From assembly GCF_004352915.1 (NCBI RefSeq), contig NZ_SJSY01000067.1, forward strand, positions 1 through 64,000: a stretch of 64,000 bases of DNA. The letters run 5' to 3'. Shown here piece after piece: positions 16,922 to 26,551 of the stretch. A program made the translations under genes and the position numbers. Position 1 is the stretch's first letter. Each line of letters begins with the position of its first letter. The notes under the pieces were generated by a model. It saw nothing but the letters and a program-made list of their open reading frames with translations, was not told where the DNA came from and ran no database searches. This stretch comes from Flavobacterium zhairuonense. Lineage in GTDB: Bacteria > Bacteroidota > Bacteroidia > Flavobacteriales > Flavobacteriaceae.

Positions 16922-18088
16922 ATGAAAAAAAGTCTTATTGCCTTGTCTTTAGGAGGCTTAACCATAGGAATAACCGAATTTGTAATGATGGGGTTGCTTC
17001 CTGATATTGCTTCAGATATGAAAGTTTCCATTCCGGTTGCGGGATATTTAATTTCATCATATGCGCTAGGCGTTGTTATTGGTGCACCTTTATTAGTAAT
17101 TGCGGGAAGAAATTATCCGCCTAAAAAAATGCTTTTGATATTAGCATTCATGCTTACCGTTTTTAACGCACTTTCAATTGTTGCACCTAATTATAATTTC
17201 TTGTTTGCTTCAAGATTTCTTTCTGGATTACCTCATGGTGCATTCTTTGGAGTAGGAGCGGTAGTGGCAAGCCGTTTGGCAGATAAAGGAAAAGAAGCGC
17301 AGGCAATTTCTATAATGTTTGCTGGTTTGACAATTGCCAATTTAATAGGTGTGCCAATTGGTACCTATATAGGACACCATTTTATTTGGCGTTATACCTT
17401 TATATTAATTGCTTTTGTTGGTTTGCTGACTTTCTTGTTTATTTCGTTGTGGATGCCGAAATTGGAGAAAACCGGTGATGTAAATATGAAAACGCAATTG
17501 CAGTTTTTCAAAAAGACAGAAGCTTGGCTAATCATTGGAATCACTGCAATTGGTTTTGGAGGATTGTTTGCATGGATCAGTTACATTGCTCCTTTATTAA
17601 TTAATATTTCTAAATTTTCGCCAGAAGATGTGTCTTCGATCTTAATCTTAGCGGGATTAGGAATGGTTGTCGGGAATTTTCTGGGAGGGAAATTAGCTGA
17701 TAAATATTCACCAGCTCCAACCGTACTTGCATTATTGTTCGTAATGGTTCTTGATTTGTTGATGGTTTATTTTTTCTCTTTCAATCAATACATTTCGTTA
17801 TTTCTAACATTTTTGACAGGAGCAATTTCTTTCTCCGTTATTGCGCCAATCCAAATGCTAATGATAAAAACAGCTAAAGATGCTGAAATGATTGCATCGG
17901 CTGCGCTTCAAGGAAGTTTTAATATTGGAAATGCTTTGGGAGCTTTTCTTGGCGGACTTCCTTTGGCAGCAGGTTATGACTTTGCTTCTCCAAATCTTAT
18001 TGGTATTGCGATGGCCATGACGGGAATGATAATTACATTTACTTTAATGCAAAAACACAAAGCAAATTTGCAATTGCAGCGCGCTTAA
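16922..18088 (+). CDS. MFS efflux transporter (AraJ-like)
   Basis: 388 residues with about 12 membrane helices. The N-terminal GGLTIGITEFVMMGLLPDIASDM and the loop GAPLLVIAGRNYPPKKMLL are typical of the drug:H+ antiporter DHA1 / AraJ group of the major facilitator superfamily. It probably exports small molecules; the substrate cannot be told. It is divergent from an AraC regulator and ends in a strong terminator. Confidence 0.9.
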   Translation: MKKSLIALSLGGLTIGITEFVMMGLLPDIASDMKVSIPVAGYLISSYALGVVIGAPLLVIAGRNYPPKKMLLILAFMLTVFNALSIVAPNYNFLFASRFLSGLPHGAFFGVGAVVASRLADKGKEAQAISIMFAGLTIANLIGVPIGTYIGHHFIWRYTFILIAFVGLLTFLFISLWMPKLEKTGDVNMKTQLQFFKKTEAWLIIGITAIGFGGLFAWISYIAPLLINISKFSPEDVSSILILAGLGMVVGNFLGGKLADKYSPAPTVLALLFVMVLDLLMVYFFSFNQYISLFLTFLTGAISFSVIAPIQMLMIKTAKDAEMIASAALQGSFNIGNALGAFLGGLPLAAGYDFASPNLIGIAMAMTGMIITFTLMQKHKANLQLQRA

Positions 18089-18107
18089 AAAGCAGATACA
18101 TTTTTTG

Positions 18108-18145
18108 AATGCCCTTAAACTTAATTGTTTAAGGGCATTTTTTTT
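18108..18145 (+). terminator. Rho-independent terminator of the MFS gene
   Basis: AATGCCCTTAAAC pairs with GTTTAAGGGCATT around a 6-nt loop and is followed by eight T. Confidence 0.92.
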
Positions 18146-18270
18146 GGATTTATTTTTAAAGTCAGGAAATAGCTTTAAAGGGTATTGTAGGAATTACTTG
18201 GGTTTTTTAATTGCCGCGAGGTCTTTTGTTTTTAATCTTCTTCAAAAATTGATTGAATAATTTTTTTTCA

Positions 18271-18283
18271 TGTAATCGATTGT
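18271..18283. promoter_or_regulatory. Candidate LacI-type operator (partial)
   Basis: TGTAATCGATTGT shares the TGTAATCGATT left part with the perfect palindrome at 18456. It lies 177 bp upstream of the -7 element, a distance that could allow DNA looping. Confidence 0.45.
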
Positions 18284-18447
18284 TTTTTTGATAAAAACGA
18301 AAGAAATTAATATTTGGCAATAATATAATTGGCATTTATTCATAATATAAATTGCATATGTGGTATAAAAAAGTGCTTTTATTTTTGATATGTAATTTTT
18401 TTTAGCAAATTTTTATGAAAATTAATTTTTTATATAAAAAAAATATC

Positions 18448-18455
18448 TATGTTTG
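18448..18455 (+). promoter_or_regulatory. -7 element TATGTTTG of the susC operon
   Basis: Perfect match to TAnnTTTG, directly adjacent to the palindrome at 18456-18469. No clear -33 TTG is present at the usual distance, which suggests an activated or weak promoter. Confidence 0.6.
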
Positions 18456-18469
18456 TGTAATCGATTACA
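18456..18469. promoter_or_regulatory. Perfect CG-centred palindrome, candidate LacI operator
   Basis: TGTAATCGATTACA is a perfect 14-bp palindrome with the central CG typical of LacI/GalR operators. It covers the expected transcription start of the susC operon, so binding there would block transcription. The nearest LacI gene is at 41798. Confidence 0.65.
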
Positions 18470-18511
18470 TGATTTGATTTTTGTTGATTGCAACTTATTT
18501 TTAAAAAGCGA

Positions 18512-18519
18512 AATCGATT
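18512..18519. promoter_or_regulatory. Third AATCGATT half-site
   Basis: AATCGATT in GCGAAATCGATTGAAAA, 43 bp downstream of the main palindrome, in the predicted susC leader. Confidence 0.35.
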
Positions 18520-18636
18520 GAAAAACCTTGCCGTTATTGAGTTTATTTAAAATTTAGAACGGCAAAAACATCAAAAATTAGAATTTCAAAACCACATAAA
18601 TTACCATTAACCAATTAATAACTTAAACAATAAACC

Positions 18637-21600
18637 ATGAACTTTAGAGAATTATTAAACAAAGGAGCAAACTATTGCTCTGTACTTGTTTTCTTATTGT
18701 GCTTGCTTATGAGTAGTCAGGTAAATGCACAGACTACAACTATAGAAGGAACAGTTAAGGACGCTGCCGGACTTACTTTGCCGGGAGTAAATGTGCTTGA
18801 AAAAGGAACGAAAAACGGGGTTTCTACTGATTTTGACGGACGTTATAAGATCAAATTGACTAATCCTAAAGCTGTTTTGACTTTTTCTTTTATCGGATTT
18901 GGAACTAAAGAAGTTGCTGTTGCAGGAAAAACCAAAGCCGATGTAGTTCTAACAGAAGATTCTAATAACTTGAATGAGGTTGTTGTAATTGGATATGGAA
19001 CTTCAAAGAAATCTGATTTGACTGGTGCAGTTGCGACATTTTCTGGAAACGAGGTACGCAAAATTCCGGTTCCTAACGTTGCAGAAGCTTTAACCGGACG
19101 TATTGCCGGAGTATCGGTAACTTCTTCTGAAGGTTCGCCAGATTCGAATATTCAAGTTAGAATTCGTGGAAACGGGTCTTTAAGCCAAGATGCATCTCCA
19201 TTATATATTGTTGATGGATTTCCGGTAAACAGCCTTAATGATATTTCTGCTTCTGATATTGAAACTATGACCGTTCTGAAAGATGCGTCATCTACAGCAA
19301 TCTACGGTTCTAGAGGAGCTTATGGAGTTATTATTGTTACTACGAAAAAAGGTAAAGATGGTAAAATTGCAGTAAACTTTAATATGTTCTACGGAATGAA
19401 ACAGATGACAAATACGATTCCTGTTACATCTCCTGAAGATTATGTGAAATGGCAATACGAGTATGCATTACTTGATCAAACAGATAAAACTATTTTGAGT
19501 AATCCAAGTTCTTACACAAAGTATTTTGGAAACTGGCAAGATTATGACCAATACAAAGGAATGAAAGGAAACGATTGGCAAAAACAAGTATTTGGACGTA
19601 CAGGCGAAGTTCAAAGCCGTGACTTGTCTATTCGTGGTGGATCTGATAAAATCAACTATAATTTCAACTATGCGCATTACGATGAAAAAGCAATTATGTT
19701 GGGGTCAGATTTCAACAGAAACAACTTATCTCTTGCCTTAAACAGTAAAGCTTCTGATAAAGTTGATTTAAGTTTTACAGTTCGTTATTCGGATACAGAA
19801 ATTAATGGTGCTGGTATGAACGAGCAAAATGAGGTTTCGTCTGCCGATTCTCGTTTAAAAAATATTGTTGGATATGCTCCAATTCCGGTTCCAGGTTTGA
19901 CTACTGATGATACAGATGAAGCTGTTGCAGCAAATTTAACACACCCTTTTGTGGCTATTACAGATAATAACCGTCAACAGTTCAGAAAAAACTTCAATAC
20001 ATTAGGAAGTTTTTCTTGGAAATTGACTCAAGATTTGGTTTTTAAATCTGAGTTAGGTTTAGACAACTATAATTATCAAGATTACCGTTTCTACGGACGT
20101 ACAACTTATTATGTAAAAAATAATCCAGCAGCAGAAAGACAAAATATGCCTGCGATGATTATGATGGACAGAAAAGATACTCGTTTTAGAAATGCGAATA
20201 CTTTAAATTATGATTTGAAAAAATTAGTTGGTGAAAATCATAATTTGAAATTCCTTTTAGGAGAAGAAAGTATCAATTATCAAAGAAATGATCTTACAAG
20301 TACAATTCAAGGTTATCCATTATCTTTTGAATTAGATGAAGCGAAAAAATTAACTTCTCAAGGTACACCGATTTCAGTTGATAATTTTTATTATCCAGAT
20401 GACAAACTGCTTTCTTTCTTTGGACGTGCAAATTATGACTATAAAGACAAATATCTTCTTACAGCGACTTACCGTGCCGATGGATCTAGCAAATTCTTAG
20501 GCAGCAATAAATGGGGATTCTTCCCAGCAGCAGCAGCAGCTTGGAAAATTTCTGGAGAAGAATTTATGAAAGATGCTTCATGGATCAATTTGCTTAAATT
20601 AAGAGTGAGTTATGGAGAAGCTGGAAACAATAATATTCCGACAGGACAAATGGTTCAAAGCTTCATTTCTTCTACATCTACTTGGATTAATGGTGTTGAT
20701 AATTTCTGGGCAGCTTCTAAAACAATGGCTAACCCAGATTTAAAATGGGAAACTACAGTTACACAAAATATCGGTTTAGATTTTGACTTGTTCAAAAATA
20801 AAGTAACAGGATCTGTAGAGGTTTATAAAAATAAAACAAAAGATTTATTAATGCTTTTCCCGATCTCTGGAGGTTATGATAATCAATACAGAAATATGGG
20901 TGAAATTCAAAACAGTGGAGTTGAGGCAACTTTGAATCTTAATCTTATTGAAAGAGAAAAGTATGGTGTAAGTGTATCTTTCAATGCCGCATTTAATACT
21001 AATAAAATCAACTCACTTGGAGTAATGAACAACTTTACTGCATCATCTGGGTGGGCATCTTCATCAATTACAGGGGATTATTTAGTTAACGTTGGACAGC
21101 CATTAGGTATCATGTATGGATATAAAAGCGATGGACGTTATGAAGTAAGCGACTTTGATTACGCTGCGGGAGCTTATACTTTAAAAAGCGGCGTGCCAGA
21201 CGGTTCAACAGTAGTTGGTAAAATGCAACCAGGTGCTATGAAATTAAAAGATATTGATGGTGACGGAAAAGTAAATGCAAATGATTTGACTGTTATTGGA
21301 AATGCAAATCCAAAAAGCACAGGTGGTATGGTGTTGAATGCAAATGCTTACGGATTCGATCTTTCGGCTGCTTTCAACTGGAGTATTGGAAATGATGTTT
21401 ACAACGCAAATAAAATTGAATTCGCTTCTTCAATTCCGAATGGGCAATATAGAAATTTAAGCACTGAAATGGCTGACGGAAAAAGATGGACAAATCTTGA
21501 TCCAAACACAGGACAATTAGTGACAGATCCTACAGCATTGGCAGCTTTAAATGCAAATACTACAATGTGGTCTCCTTACATGCCTCGTTATGTATTTAGT

Positions 21601-21864
21601 GATTGGGCAGTTGAAGACGGTTCTTTCTTAAGACTTAATACTTTGAGTTTGGGTTATACAACTCCAAATGCTTTGACTTCTGCTTTAGGAGTTTCTAAGT
21701 TGAGATTTTATTTTACAGCAAGTAATGTTTTTGTTTGGACTAACTATTCAGGTCCAGATCCAGAATCTTCAACTAGAAGAAGCACGCCTTATACACCGGG
21801 AGTTGATTATTCAGCTTACCCGAGAAGCAGACAGTTGATCTTTGGTCTAAACCTTAATTTTTAA
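18637..21864 (+). CDS. SusC/RagA family TonB-dependent outer-membrane transporter
   Basis: 1075-residue outer-membrane porin that imports oligosaccharides with TonB energy. It has a signal peptide (to ..VNAQ, about residue 32) and a carboxypeptidase-regulatory-like domain (about 35-110, IEGTVKDAAGLTLPGVNVLEKG). A TonB-box-like NLNEVVVIGYGT and a plug domain (DLTGAVATFSGNEV... GRIAGVSVTSS) follow, then a 22-strand barrel that ends in LIFGLNLNF. It is the first gene of a SusC/SusD/lipoprotein operon preceded by a LacI-like operator. The substrate cannot be read from SusC itself. Confidence 0.95.
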   Translation: MNFRELLNKGANYCSVLVFLLCLLMSSQVNAQTTTIEGTVKDAAGLTLPGVNVLEKGTKNGVSTDFDGRYKIKLTNPKAVLTFSFIGFGTKEVAVAGKTKADVVLTEDSNNLNEVVVIGYGTSKKSDLTGAVATFSGNEVRKIPVPNVAEALTGRIAGVSVTSSEGSPDSNIQVRIRGNGSLSQDASPLYIVDGFPVNSLNDISASDIETMTVLKDASSTAIYGSRGAYGVIIVTTKKGKDGKIAVNFNMFYGMKQMTNTIPVTSPEDYVKWQYEYALLDQTDKTILSNPSSYTKYFGNWQDYDQYKGMKGNDWQKQVFGRTGEVQSRDLSIRGGSDKINYNFNYAHYDEKAIMLGSDFNRNNLSLALNSKASDKVDLSFTVRYSDTEINGAGMNEQNEVSSADSRLKNIVGYAPIPVPGLTTDDTDEAVAANLTHPFVAITDNNRQQFRKNFNTLGSFSWKLTQDLVFKSELGLDNYNYQDYRFYGRTTYYVKNNPAAERQNMPAMIMMDRKDTRFRNANTLNYDLKKLVGENHNLKFLLGEESINYQRNDLTSTIQGYPLSFELDEAKKLTSQGTPISVDNFYYPDDKLLSFFGRANYDYKDKYLLTATYRADGSSKFLGSNKWGFFPAAAAAWKISGEEFMKDASWINLLKLRVSYGEAGNNNIPTGQMVQSFISSTSTWINGVDNFWAASKTMANPDLKWETTVTQNIGLDFDLFKNKVTGSVEVYKNKTKDLLMLFPISGGYDNQYRNMGEIQNSGVEATLNLNLIEREKYGVSVSFNAAFNTNKINSLGVMNNFTASSGWASSSITGDYLVNVGQPLGIMYGYKSDGRYEVSDFDYAAGAYTLKSGVPDGSTVVGKMQPGAMKLKDIDGDGKVNANDLTVIGNANPKSTGGMVLNANAYGFDLSAAFNWSIGNDVYNANKIEFASSIPNGQYRNLSTEMADGKRWTNLDPNTGQLVTDPTALAALNANTTMWSPYMPRYVFSDWAVEDGSFLRLNTLSLGYTTPNALTSALGVSKLRFYFTASNVFVWTNYSGPDPESSTRRSTPYTPGVDYSAYPRSRQLIFGLNLNF

Positions 21865-21884
21865 TTCAGTAAAACTTTCACAAG

Positions 21885-23675
21885 ATGAAACATAAAATAT
21901 TAATAGCAGGAATATTTGTTGCAAGCCTTTTTGCTTCTTGCTCAGACGATTATTTAGATGCTCCGGCAAAATCAACCTTAGACGAATCGGTTATTTTTTC
22001 TAGCCCAGATTTGGCATCAGCAGCAATTGACGGAATCAAAATTCCATTTGCTGAAACCAACTCTTACAGAGGACGTTTTCTTCCTTTTTATGGATTGAAC
22101 ACAGATACAGAATGGTACAACTCTTCACAAACTGTAAGTGATGCTTCTGATTTGTGTACTTATGATGCAAAACCGAATAACTCACAAATGAATACGGCGA
22201 ATAACTCTTGGGCAATGAGCTATTCAGGTATTGAGCGCGCTAACATTTGTATTCGTGGTTTACGTACTTATGGAAATCCTACTCCGGGATCTCAATTAGG
22301 ATATTTATTAGGAGAAGCTTTGACTTTGAGAGCAATTTATTATGCTGATTTGGTAAAAGCTTGGGGAGATGTTCCAGGAAGATTTGAGCCATTAAATAAT
22401 GCAACTATTTATGTTGGAAAAACAAGCAGAGATGAAATTTATAAACAGCTTATTGCTGATCTAGGTGAGGCAGCAACATTAGTTCCTTGGCCAGGTGAAA
22501 CTAAAGAGACAACTAGTGTGGAAAGAATTAATAAAGCTTTCGTAAAGGCTTTCCGCGCTCGTTTAGCTATGGCAGCAAGCGGTTATCAGCAATATCCTGA
22601 CGGAATCAGAAGAAGTACAGATCCTGAATTATCAGTTGCAAACATGTATGCATTGGCATTGGCTGAATCGCGTTCGGTTATTGCAAGTGGATCAGCACAT
22701 TTGGAATCTTCATTTGAAACATTTTGGAAAAAATACAATCAAGAATACTTAGTTGCAGGAGGAGAGTCACTATGGGAGCTTCCTTTCTCAGATGGTAGAG
22801 GGCGTATGTTATTTACTTTTGCAGTTCGTCATACAACAAACGACCAGTTCCATGCAAATGGAGCAAACCGCGGAGGAACAGCAGGACCGCTTCCAACTGT
22901 TTTTTATGACTATGATCAAAAAGATACAAGAAGAGATGTTACTTGTGTTCCTTATAAATACGGAACTGCTGTAAATAATATTGCGAAACAAGAATTAGGA
23001 GCATTAAATACTTGGTATTTCGGGAAATACCGTTATGAGTGGATGACGCGATTTGTTACTTCAACAAATGATGATGGTGTGAATAAAATCTACATGCGTT
23101 ATGCTGAAGTTTTATTAATTGCTGCAGAAGCTGCAAATGAAATAGAAGGTCCAGCAGCAGCAGCACCATATTTGAAAGCAGTAAGAGCAAGAGCATTTGC
23201 CGCAGCTGATCAAGCTGTTAAAGTTGATGGTTATGTGAATGGGTTGACAACAAAAGACGCCATGTTTAAAGCTCTTGTTGATGAAAACAAATATGAGTTT
23301 ACAGGAGAAATGGAGCGCAAGCAAAATCTTATTCGTTGGAATTTGCTTAAAGCAAAAATGGATGAAGCTAAAGCGAACATGAAAGATTTGTCGACTCGTT
23401 CAGGAAAGTATGCTGATGTTCCATCTACTTTATATTATAAATTTAAAGCAGATAACGTAAGCCTTGATATTTATGGTTTAAATCGTGGAGAAACTACAAA
23501 TCCAGGAACAGGCTATAGCAGTTTTGTTTGGACATGGACTGGCGCAGCTGCAGATACTAAAATCAATACTTTGTATAAACCAGGAGTTAATCCTGATAAT
23601 AGACAATTCTGGCCAATATGGCAAGTATTCCTAGATGGAAGCAACGGAAAATTGACTAATGATTATGGGTATTAA
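21885..23675 (+). CDS. SusD/RagB family glycan-binding lipoprotein
   Basis: 596 residues with a lipoprotein signal (lipobox FASC, Cys19) followed by SDDYLDAPAKS, a start typical of SusD proteins. Helical repeat and SusD-like regions follow (SGIERANICIRGLRTY, LGEALTLRAIYYADLVKAWGDVP, ending YMRYAEVLLIAAEAANE). It binds the glycan at the cell surface and caps the SusC barrel. It starts 20 bp after susC, clearly one operon. Confidence 0.95.
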   Translation: MKHKILIAGIFVASLFASCSDDYLDAPAKSTLDESVIFSSPDLASAAIDGIKIPFAETNSYRGRFLPFYGLNTDTEWYNSSQTVSDASDLCTYDAKPNNSQMNTANNSWAMSYSGIERANICIRGLRTYGNPTPGSQLGYLLGEALTLRAIYYADLVKAWGDVPGRFEPLNNATIYVGKTSRDEIYKQLIADLGEAATLVPWPGETKETTSVERINKAFVKAFRARLAMAASGYQQYPDGIRRSTDPELSVANMYALALAESRSVIASGSAHLESSFETFWKKYNQEYLVAGGESLWELPFSDGRGRMLFTFAVRHTTNDQFHANGANRGGTAGPLPTVFYDYDQKDTRRDVTCVPYKYGTAVNNIAKQELGALNTWYFGKYRYEWMTRFVTSTNDDGVNKIYMRYAEVLLIAAEAANEIEGPAAAAPYLKAVRARAFAAADQAVKVDGYVNGLTTKDAMFKALVDENKYEFTGEMERKQNLIRWNLLKAKMDEAKANMKDLSTRSGKYADVPSTLYYKFKADNVSLDIYGLNRGETTNPGTGYSSFVWTWTGAAADTKINTLYKPGVNPDNRQFWPIWQVFLDGSNGKLTNDYGY

Positions 23676-23702
23676 CCTTTGGTAAATTAATAAAGTAAGC
23701 GT

Positions 23703-25286
23703 ATGAAAACAAAATATATTATAAAAGGAGCAATTGCGGTATTAGTTCTCGCATTGACTTTTTCTTCTTGTGAAACTTTTCACGATGAAGTAATTGACAC
23801 GTTGGATGTAAACAGAGCGTTTTCTCCAATAGATCTGAAAGCAACGGTTAGAAATGAGACTTCAGTAGAGTTAAACTGGACCGTAAAACCAGATGCAGAT
23901 CATTATGTAGTACAATTCAGTGCCGATGATCCTGAGTTTAAAACTATTTATAAAACAATAAATGTTGCACCATCTGAATTGCCAGTAAAGGTGCAGCTTG
24001 AAGGAGAAACAGTTTATTCTATTAGAGTAAAAGCAGTAAGTTCAACTGGTTTAGAAGATTCTAAATGGTCGGTTACTACTGCAACAACATTGTCTGAGCA
24101 ACTTTTTGTTTCCCCAGTACCAGCAACAGATATTGAAGCGACGCAAGTTACTTTAAGATGGCCTGCAAATACAAATGCAACAAGTATTACAGTTGAACCA
24201 GGCACTATTACACATACACTTACGGCAGCTGAAAAAGCGGCAGGAGTTGCTGTTGTAACAGGACTTAAAGGAGAGACTGCTTATAATGCTTATTTATGGA
24301 ATGGAACAAAGAAAAGAGGTGCGGTAACATTTACAACTGGAATTGATATTGGAACCGGTATTTTAGTTAAAGCTGAAGATAATAATTTGATTCAAAAAAT
24401 TACTGATTCTCCAACTGGTTCTGTTCTTGTGTTAATGCCGGGAGATTATACAGCTCAAACGGGATTAGTAGCTATTAATAAAACAATAACAATTAGAGGT
24501 CTTAGAACAGAAAATAAACCAAAGCTAAAACTTAATTTCACTTTAGCTAATAATCCTGCAAACGCAAGTGAAATAGTGAATTTCTCTTTGATTGATGTGG
24601 ATATGAGCGGAAGTGGTTTGACGGGTGCTGCAATAGCAATAAGCGCCACTGCTCCAACACAATTAGGAGATGTTTTAATAAGTAACTCTTATGTTCATGA
24701 TTTTCCTTCTCAGTTGATGTATGGAAATGCTACAGCTAAATTAAAATCATTTACTGTTGATGGTAGTACTGTTAAAAATGTAAATACTGCTGGTTCGGCT
24801 GATTTTGTTGACTTTAGATCTACTTTTGTTGCAAATGTTTCTTTAACAAAAAGCACATTCGATACTTGTTCATCACGTGATTTCGTTAGGTTAGATGCTG
24901 TTCTTCCTGCTAATGGAGGTTTTTCAGGAACAGGTTTAACAAGTAATGTGTTAATTGATCAATGTACAATTTACACTCCTACATTGCCGGCTGCAAGTAG
25001 AATTTTGTATCTGCGTTTTGTTTCAAATTTATCAACGGTACGTAACACATTGTTTGCGGTTGGATCTGCAGTTTATACAAACTCAACTGCAACTGCTGCA
25101 CCTACATTTTTGAATAATAACAATTTCAATTCGCCTAATTTGGCACTAGTAGGAAGTAATAATAGACCAGATGCTTCTGCAACTACTTTAGATCCTCAAT
25201 TTACAAATGCTGCAGGAGGAGATTTTACAATTGGAAATCAATCAATAAAAGACAAAAAAATTGGAGATCCAAAATGGATTAAATAA
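23703..25286 (+). CDS. Lipoprotein with FN3 domains and beta-helix (DUF4957/DUF5123-like)
   Basis: 527 residues with a lipobox (FSSCETF). One clear fibronectin type III-like domain (about 40-125, SPIDLKATVRNETSVELNWTV) and a second weaker one (about 130-205) precede a right-handed beta-helix region (about 215-520, starting at GTGILVKAEDNNLIQKI, with DVLISNSYVHD and LIDQCTIYTP turns). This matches the DUF4957/DUF5123 architecture found next to SusC/SusD genes. It is probably a surface glycan-binding protein or a polysaccharide-degrading beta-helix enzyme; no catalytic residues could be assigned. It is the third gene of the operon (27 bp after susD). Confidence 0.8.
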   Translation: MKTKYIIKGAIAVLVLALTFSSCETFHDEVIDTLDVNRAFSPIDLKATVRNETSVELNWTVKPDADHYVVQFSADDPEFKTIYKTINVAPSELPVKVQLEGETVYSIRVKAVSSTGLEDSKWSVTTATTLSEQLFVSPVPATDIEATQVTLRWPANTNATSITVEPGTITHTLTAAEKAAGVAVVTGLKGETAYNAYLWNGTKKRGAVTFTTGIDIGTGILVKAEDNNLIQKITDSPTGSVLVLMPGDYTAQTGLVAINKTITIRGLRTENKPKLKLNFTLANNPANASEIVNFSLIDVDMSGSGLTGAAIAISATAPTQLGDVLISNSYVHDFPSQLMYGNATAKLKSFTVDGSTVKNVNTAGSADFVDFRSTFVANVSLTKSTFDTCSSRDFVRLDAVLPANGGFSGTGLTSNVLIDQCTIYTPTLPAASRILYLRFVSNLSTVRNTLFAVGSAVYTNSTATAAPTFLNNNNFNSPNLALVGSNNRPDASATTLDPQFTNAAGGDFTIGNQSIKDKKIGDPKWIK

Positions 25287-25307
25287 ATATTTTTATAGTT
25301 AGTTTGA

Positions 25308-25343
25308 AAAGGGATGCAGTAATTAAACTGCATCCCTTTTTTA
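25308..25343. terminator. Bidirectional terminator
   Basis: AAAAGGGATGCAGT pairs with ACTGCATCCCTTTT. It ends the SusC/D operon and may also serve the small minus-strand gene that follows. Confidence 0.9.
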
Positions 25344-25357
25344 TTTTTGAAGAAGAA

Positions 25358-25558
25358 TTATTCTAATTCGACACAGTCAAAAAGGCCATTGTTTAGAACT
25401 AAATTAGTTATTTCGTATTCGCTGTCAATTCGGAGAATATTATCACAATCTTCGAGGTCAAAATTCCATGAAGTTTTAGGCAGCAATTCGTCAAGAAGGG
25501 CAGAAGCTTGCTCTAATTTTGTTTGGCTATCAACAGTAGTTTTGAAAACATAAATCAT
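25358..25558 (-). CDS. Small HMA-like protein of unknown function
   Basis: 66 residues, no signal peptide. Predicted beta-alpha-beta-beta-alpha-beta pattern (IYVFKTTV, ALLDELL, WNFDLEDCDNILRIDS, ITNLVL, FDCVEL). It aligns with the 69-residue protein at 39530-39739: both share KT.V, ALL, NFD....NIL.I and F.C. It lacks the CxxC of true metallochaperones. It is therefore a ferredoxin-like small protein, perhaps an adaptor; the function is unknown. Confidence 0.7.
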   Translation of the reverse strand: MIYVFKTTVDSQTKLEQASALLDELLPKTSWNFDLEDCDNILRIDSEYEITNLVLNNGLFDCVELE

Positions 25559-25628
25559 AATTTGCAGTTTTTAATGAGGCAAATTTCTGAAAATGTATTT
25601 CGATGAAGTAGGATTCTATAATCTAAAA

Positions 25629-26549
25629 TTAGGACTTATCAATCATTTTTCGATAACGAGTAGGAGAAATCCCTTCTTGTTTTTTAAAAAATCGGCTGAA
25701 ATAAGATTGATCTTCGTGACCAACTTGTGCAGCAATTTCGCTTATTGAAAGCGTAGTTTGAAAGAGTAAATATTTAGCTTCCAATAAAATGTTCTCATCA
25801 ATCCATTTTACTGCAGATTTTCCAGTTGTTGTCTTCACACACTTATTTAAATGATTGGGAGAAACATTAAGGAGTGAAGCATAGTAATTGACTTGATGAT
25901 GTGTTTTGATATGAAGGTGAATCAGCTCTTTGAACTTGTTGGTAATGATTTCTGCCGCCGAAATTCCTTTTGAAGCTGTAACCGAATTTTTATTCATTTC
26001 GTAGAATAAAGCAATCAAATAGGTTTGTACGATATTAAGGTTTGCAACACGGGTGTCAGTATATTCTTTTTGCAGACGTTTTAAAATTGTAGCAATGAAA
26101 GGCACATCTTCATCGGATAAATGTACTTTTGGATTTCCAGAAATTTTCAAGAAATCAAAATCATTTAAAAGTTCACGGCTTCCGTATTTTCCAATTAAAA
26201 TATCTGGATGAAACTGACATATATAGCCGTCGTAAGTATTGTAAATGTTTTCAATCGAAAAAACCTGTCCCGCCGGAACGACAATAATTTCGTTTGGAAC
26301 GGTTGTGTATTCTTCAAATCCCAGATTCATTTTGTGAGAGCCGGATTCGACAAAAATCAAAGTATGACAGCTGTGTTTGGAAGGAGGAACTGGATATTGC
26401 AAATGCATTAGTTCTTCTGTTTTTAAACAAAAAAAATGATCCGAATTGGATTTGAACAGCAAATGCATTGGATTGTCTTCTCCAAGAAATTTCTCCCTAA
26501 ATCCTTTTGCTCCGTAGGTTTCTATTTTTTCGGCTGGCTTTGATTTCAT
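25629..26549 (-). CDS. AraC family transcriptional regulator
   Basis: 306 residues. The N-terminal cupin-like sensor (about 45-140, HSCHTLIFVESGSHKMNLGFEEYTTVPNEIIVVPAGQVFSIEN) precedes a C-terminal AraC double helix-turn-helix (about 215-300, LLNVSPNHLNKCVKTTTGKSAVKWI and ISEIAAQVGHEDQSYFSRFFKKQEGISPTRYR). It starts 2 bp after the upstream gene stop, so the two are co-transcribed. The target is unknown; the neighbouring SusC/D operon and the upstream gene are candidates. Confidence 0.9.
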   Translation of the reverse strand: MKSKPAEKIETYGAKGFREKFLGEDNPMHLLFKSNSDHFFCLKTEELMHLQYPVPPSKHSCHTLIFVESGSHKMNLGFEEYTTVPNEIIVVPAGQVFSIENIYNTYDGYICQFHPDILIGKYGSRELLNDFDFLKISGNPKVHLSDEDVPFIATILKRLQKEYTDTRVANLNIVQTYLIALFYEMNKNSVTASKGISAAEIITNKFKELIHLHIKTHHQVNYYASLLNVSPNHLNKCVKTTTGKSAVKWIDENILLEAKYLLFQTTLSISEIAAQVGHEDQSYFSRFFKKQEGISPTRYRKMIDKS

Positions 26550-26551
26550 AT

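Larger units (their letters stand above)
18146..18636 (+). other. Long susC leader/regulatory region without genes
   Basis: About 490 bp of AT-rich sequence. It holds a TAnnTTTG element and three AATCGATT cores (18274-18281, 18459-18466, 18512-18519). No open reading frame of note was found. From the -7 element the susC transcript would have a 5' leader of roughly 175 nt. Confidence 0.7.
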
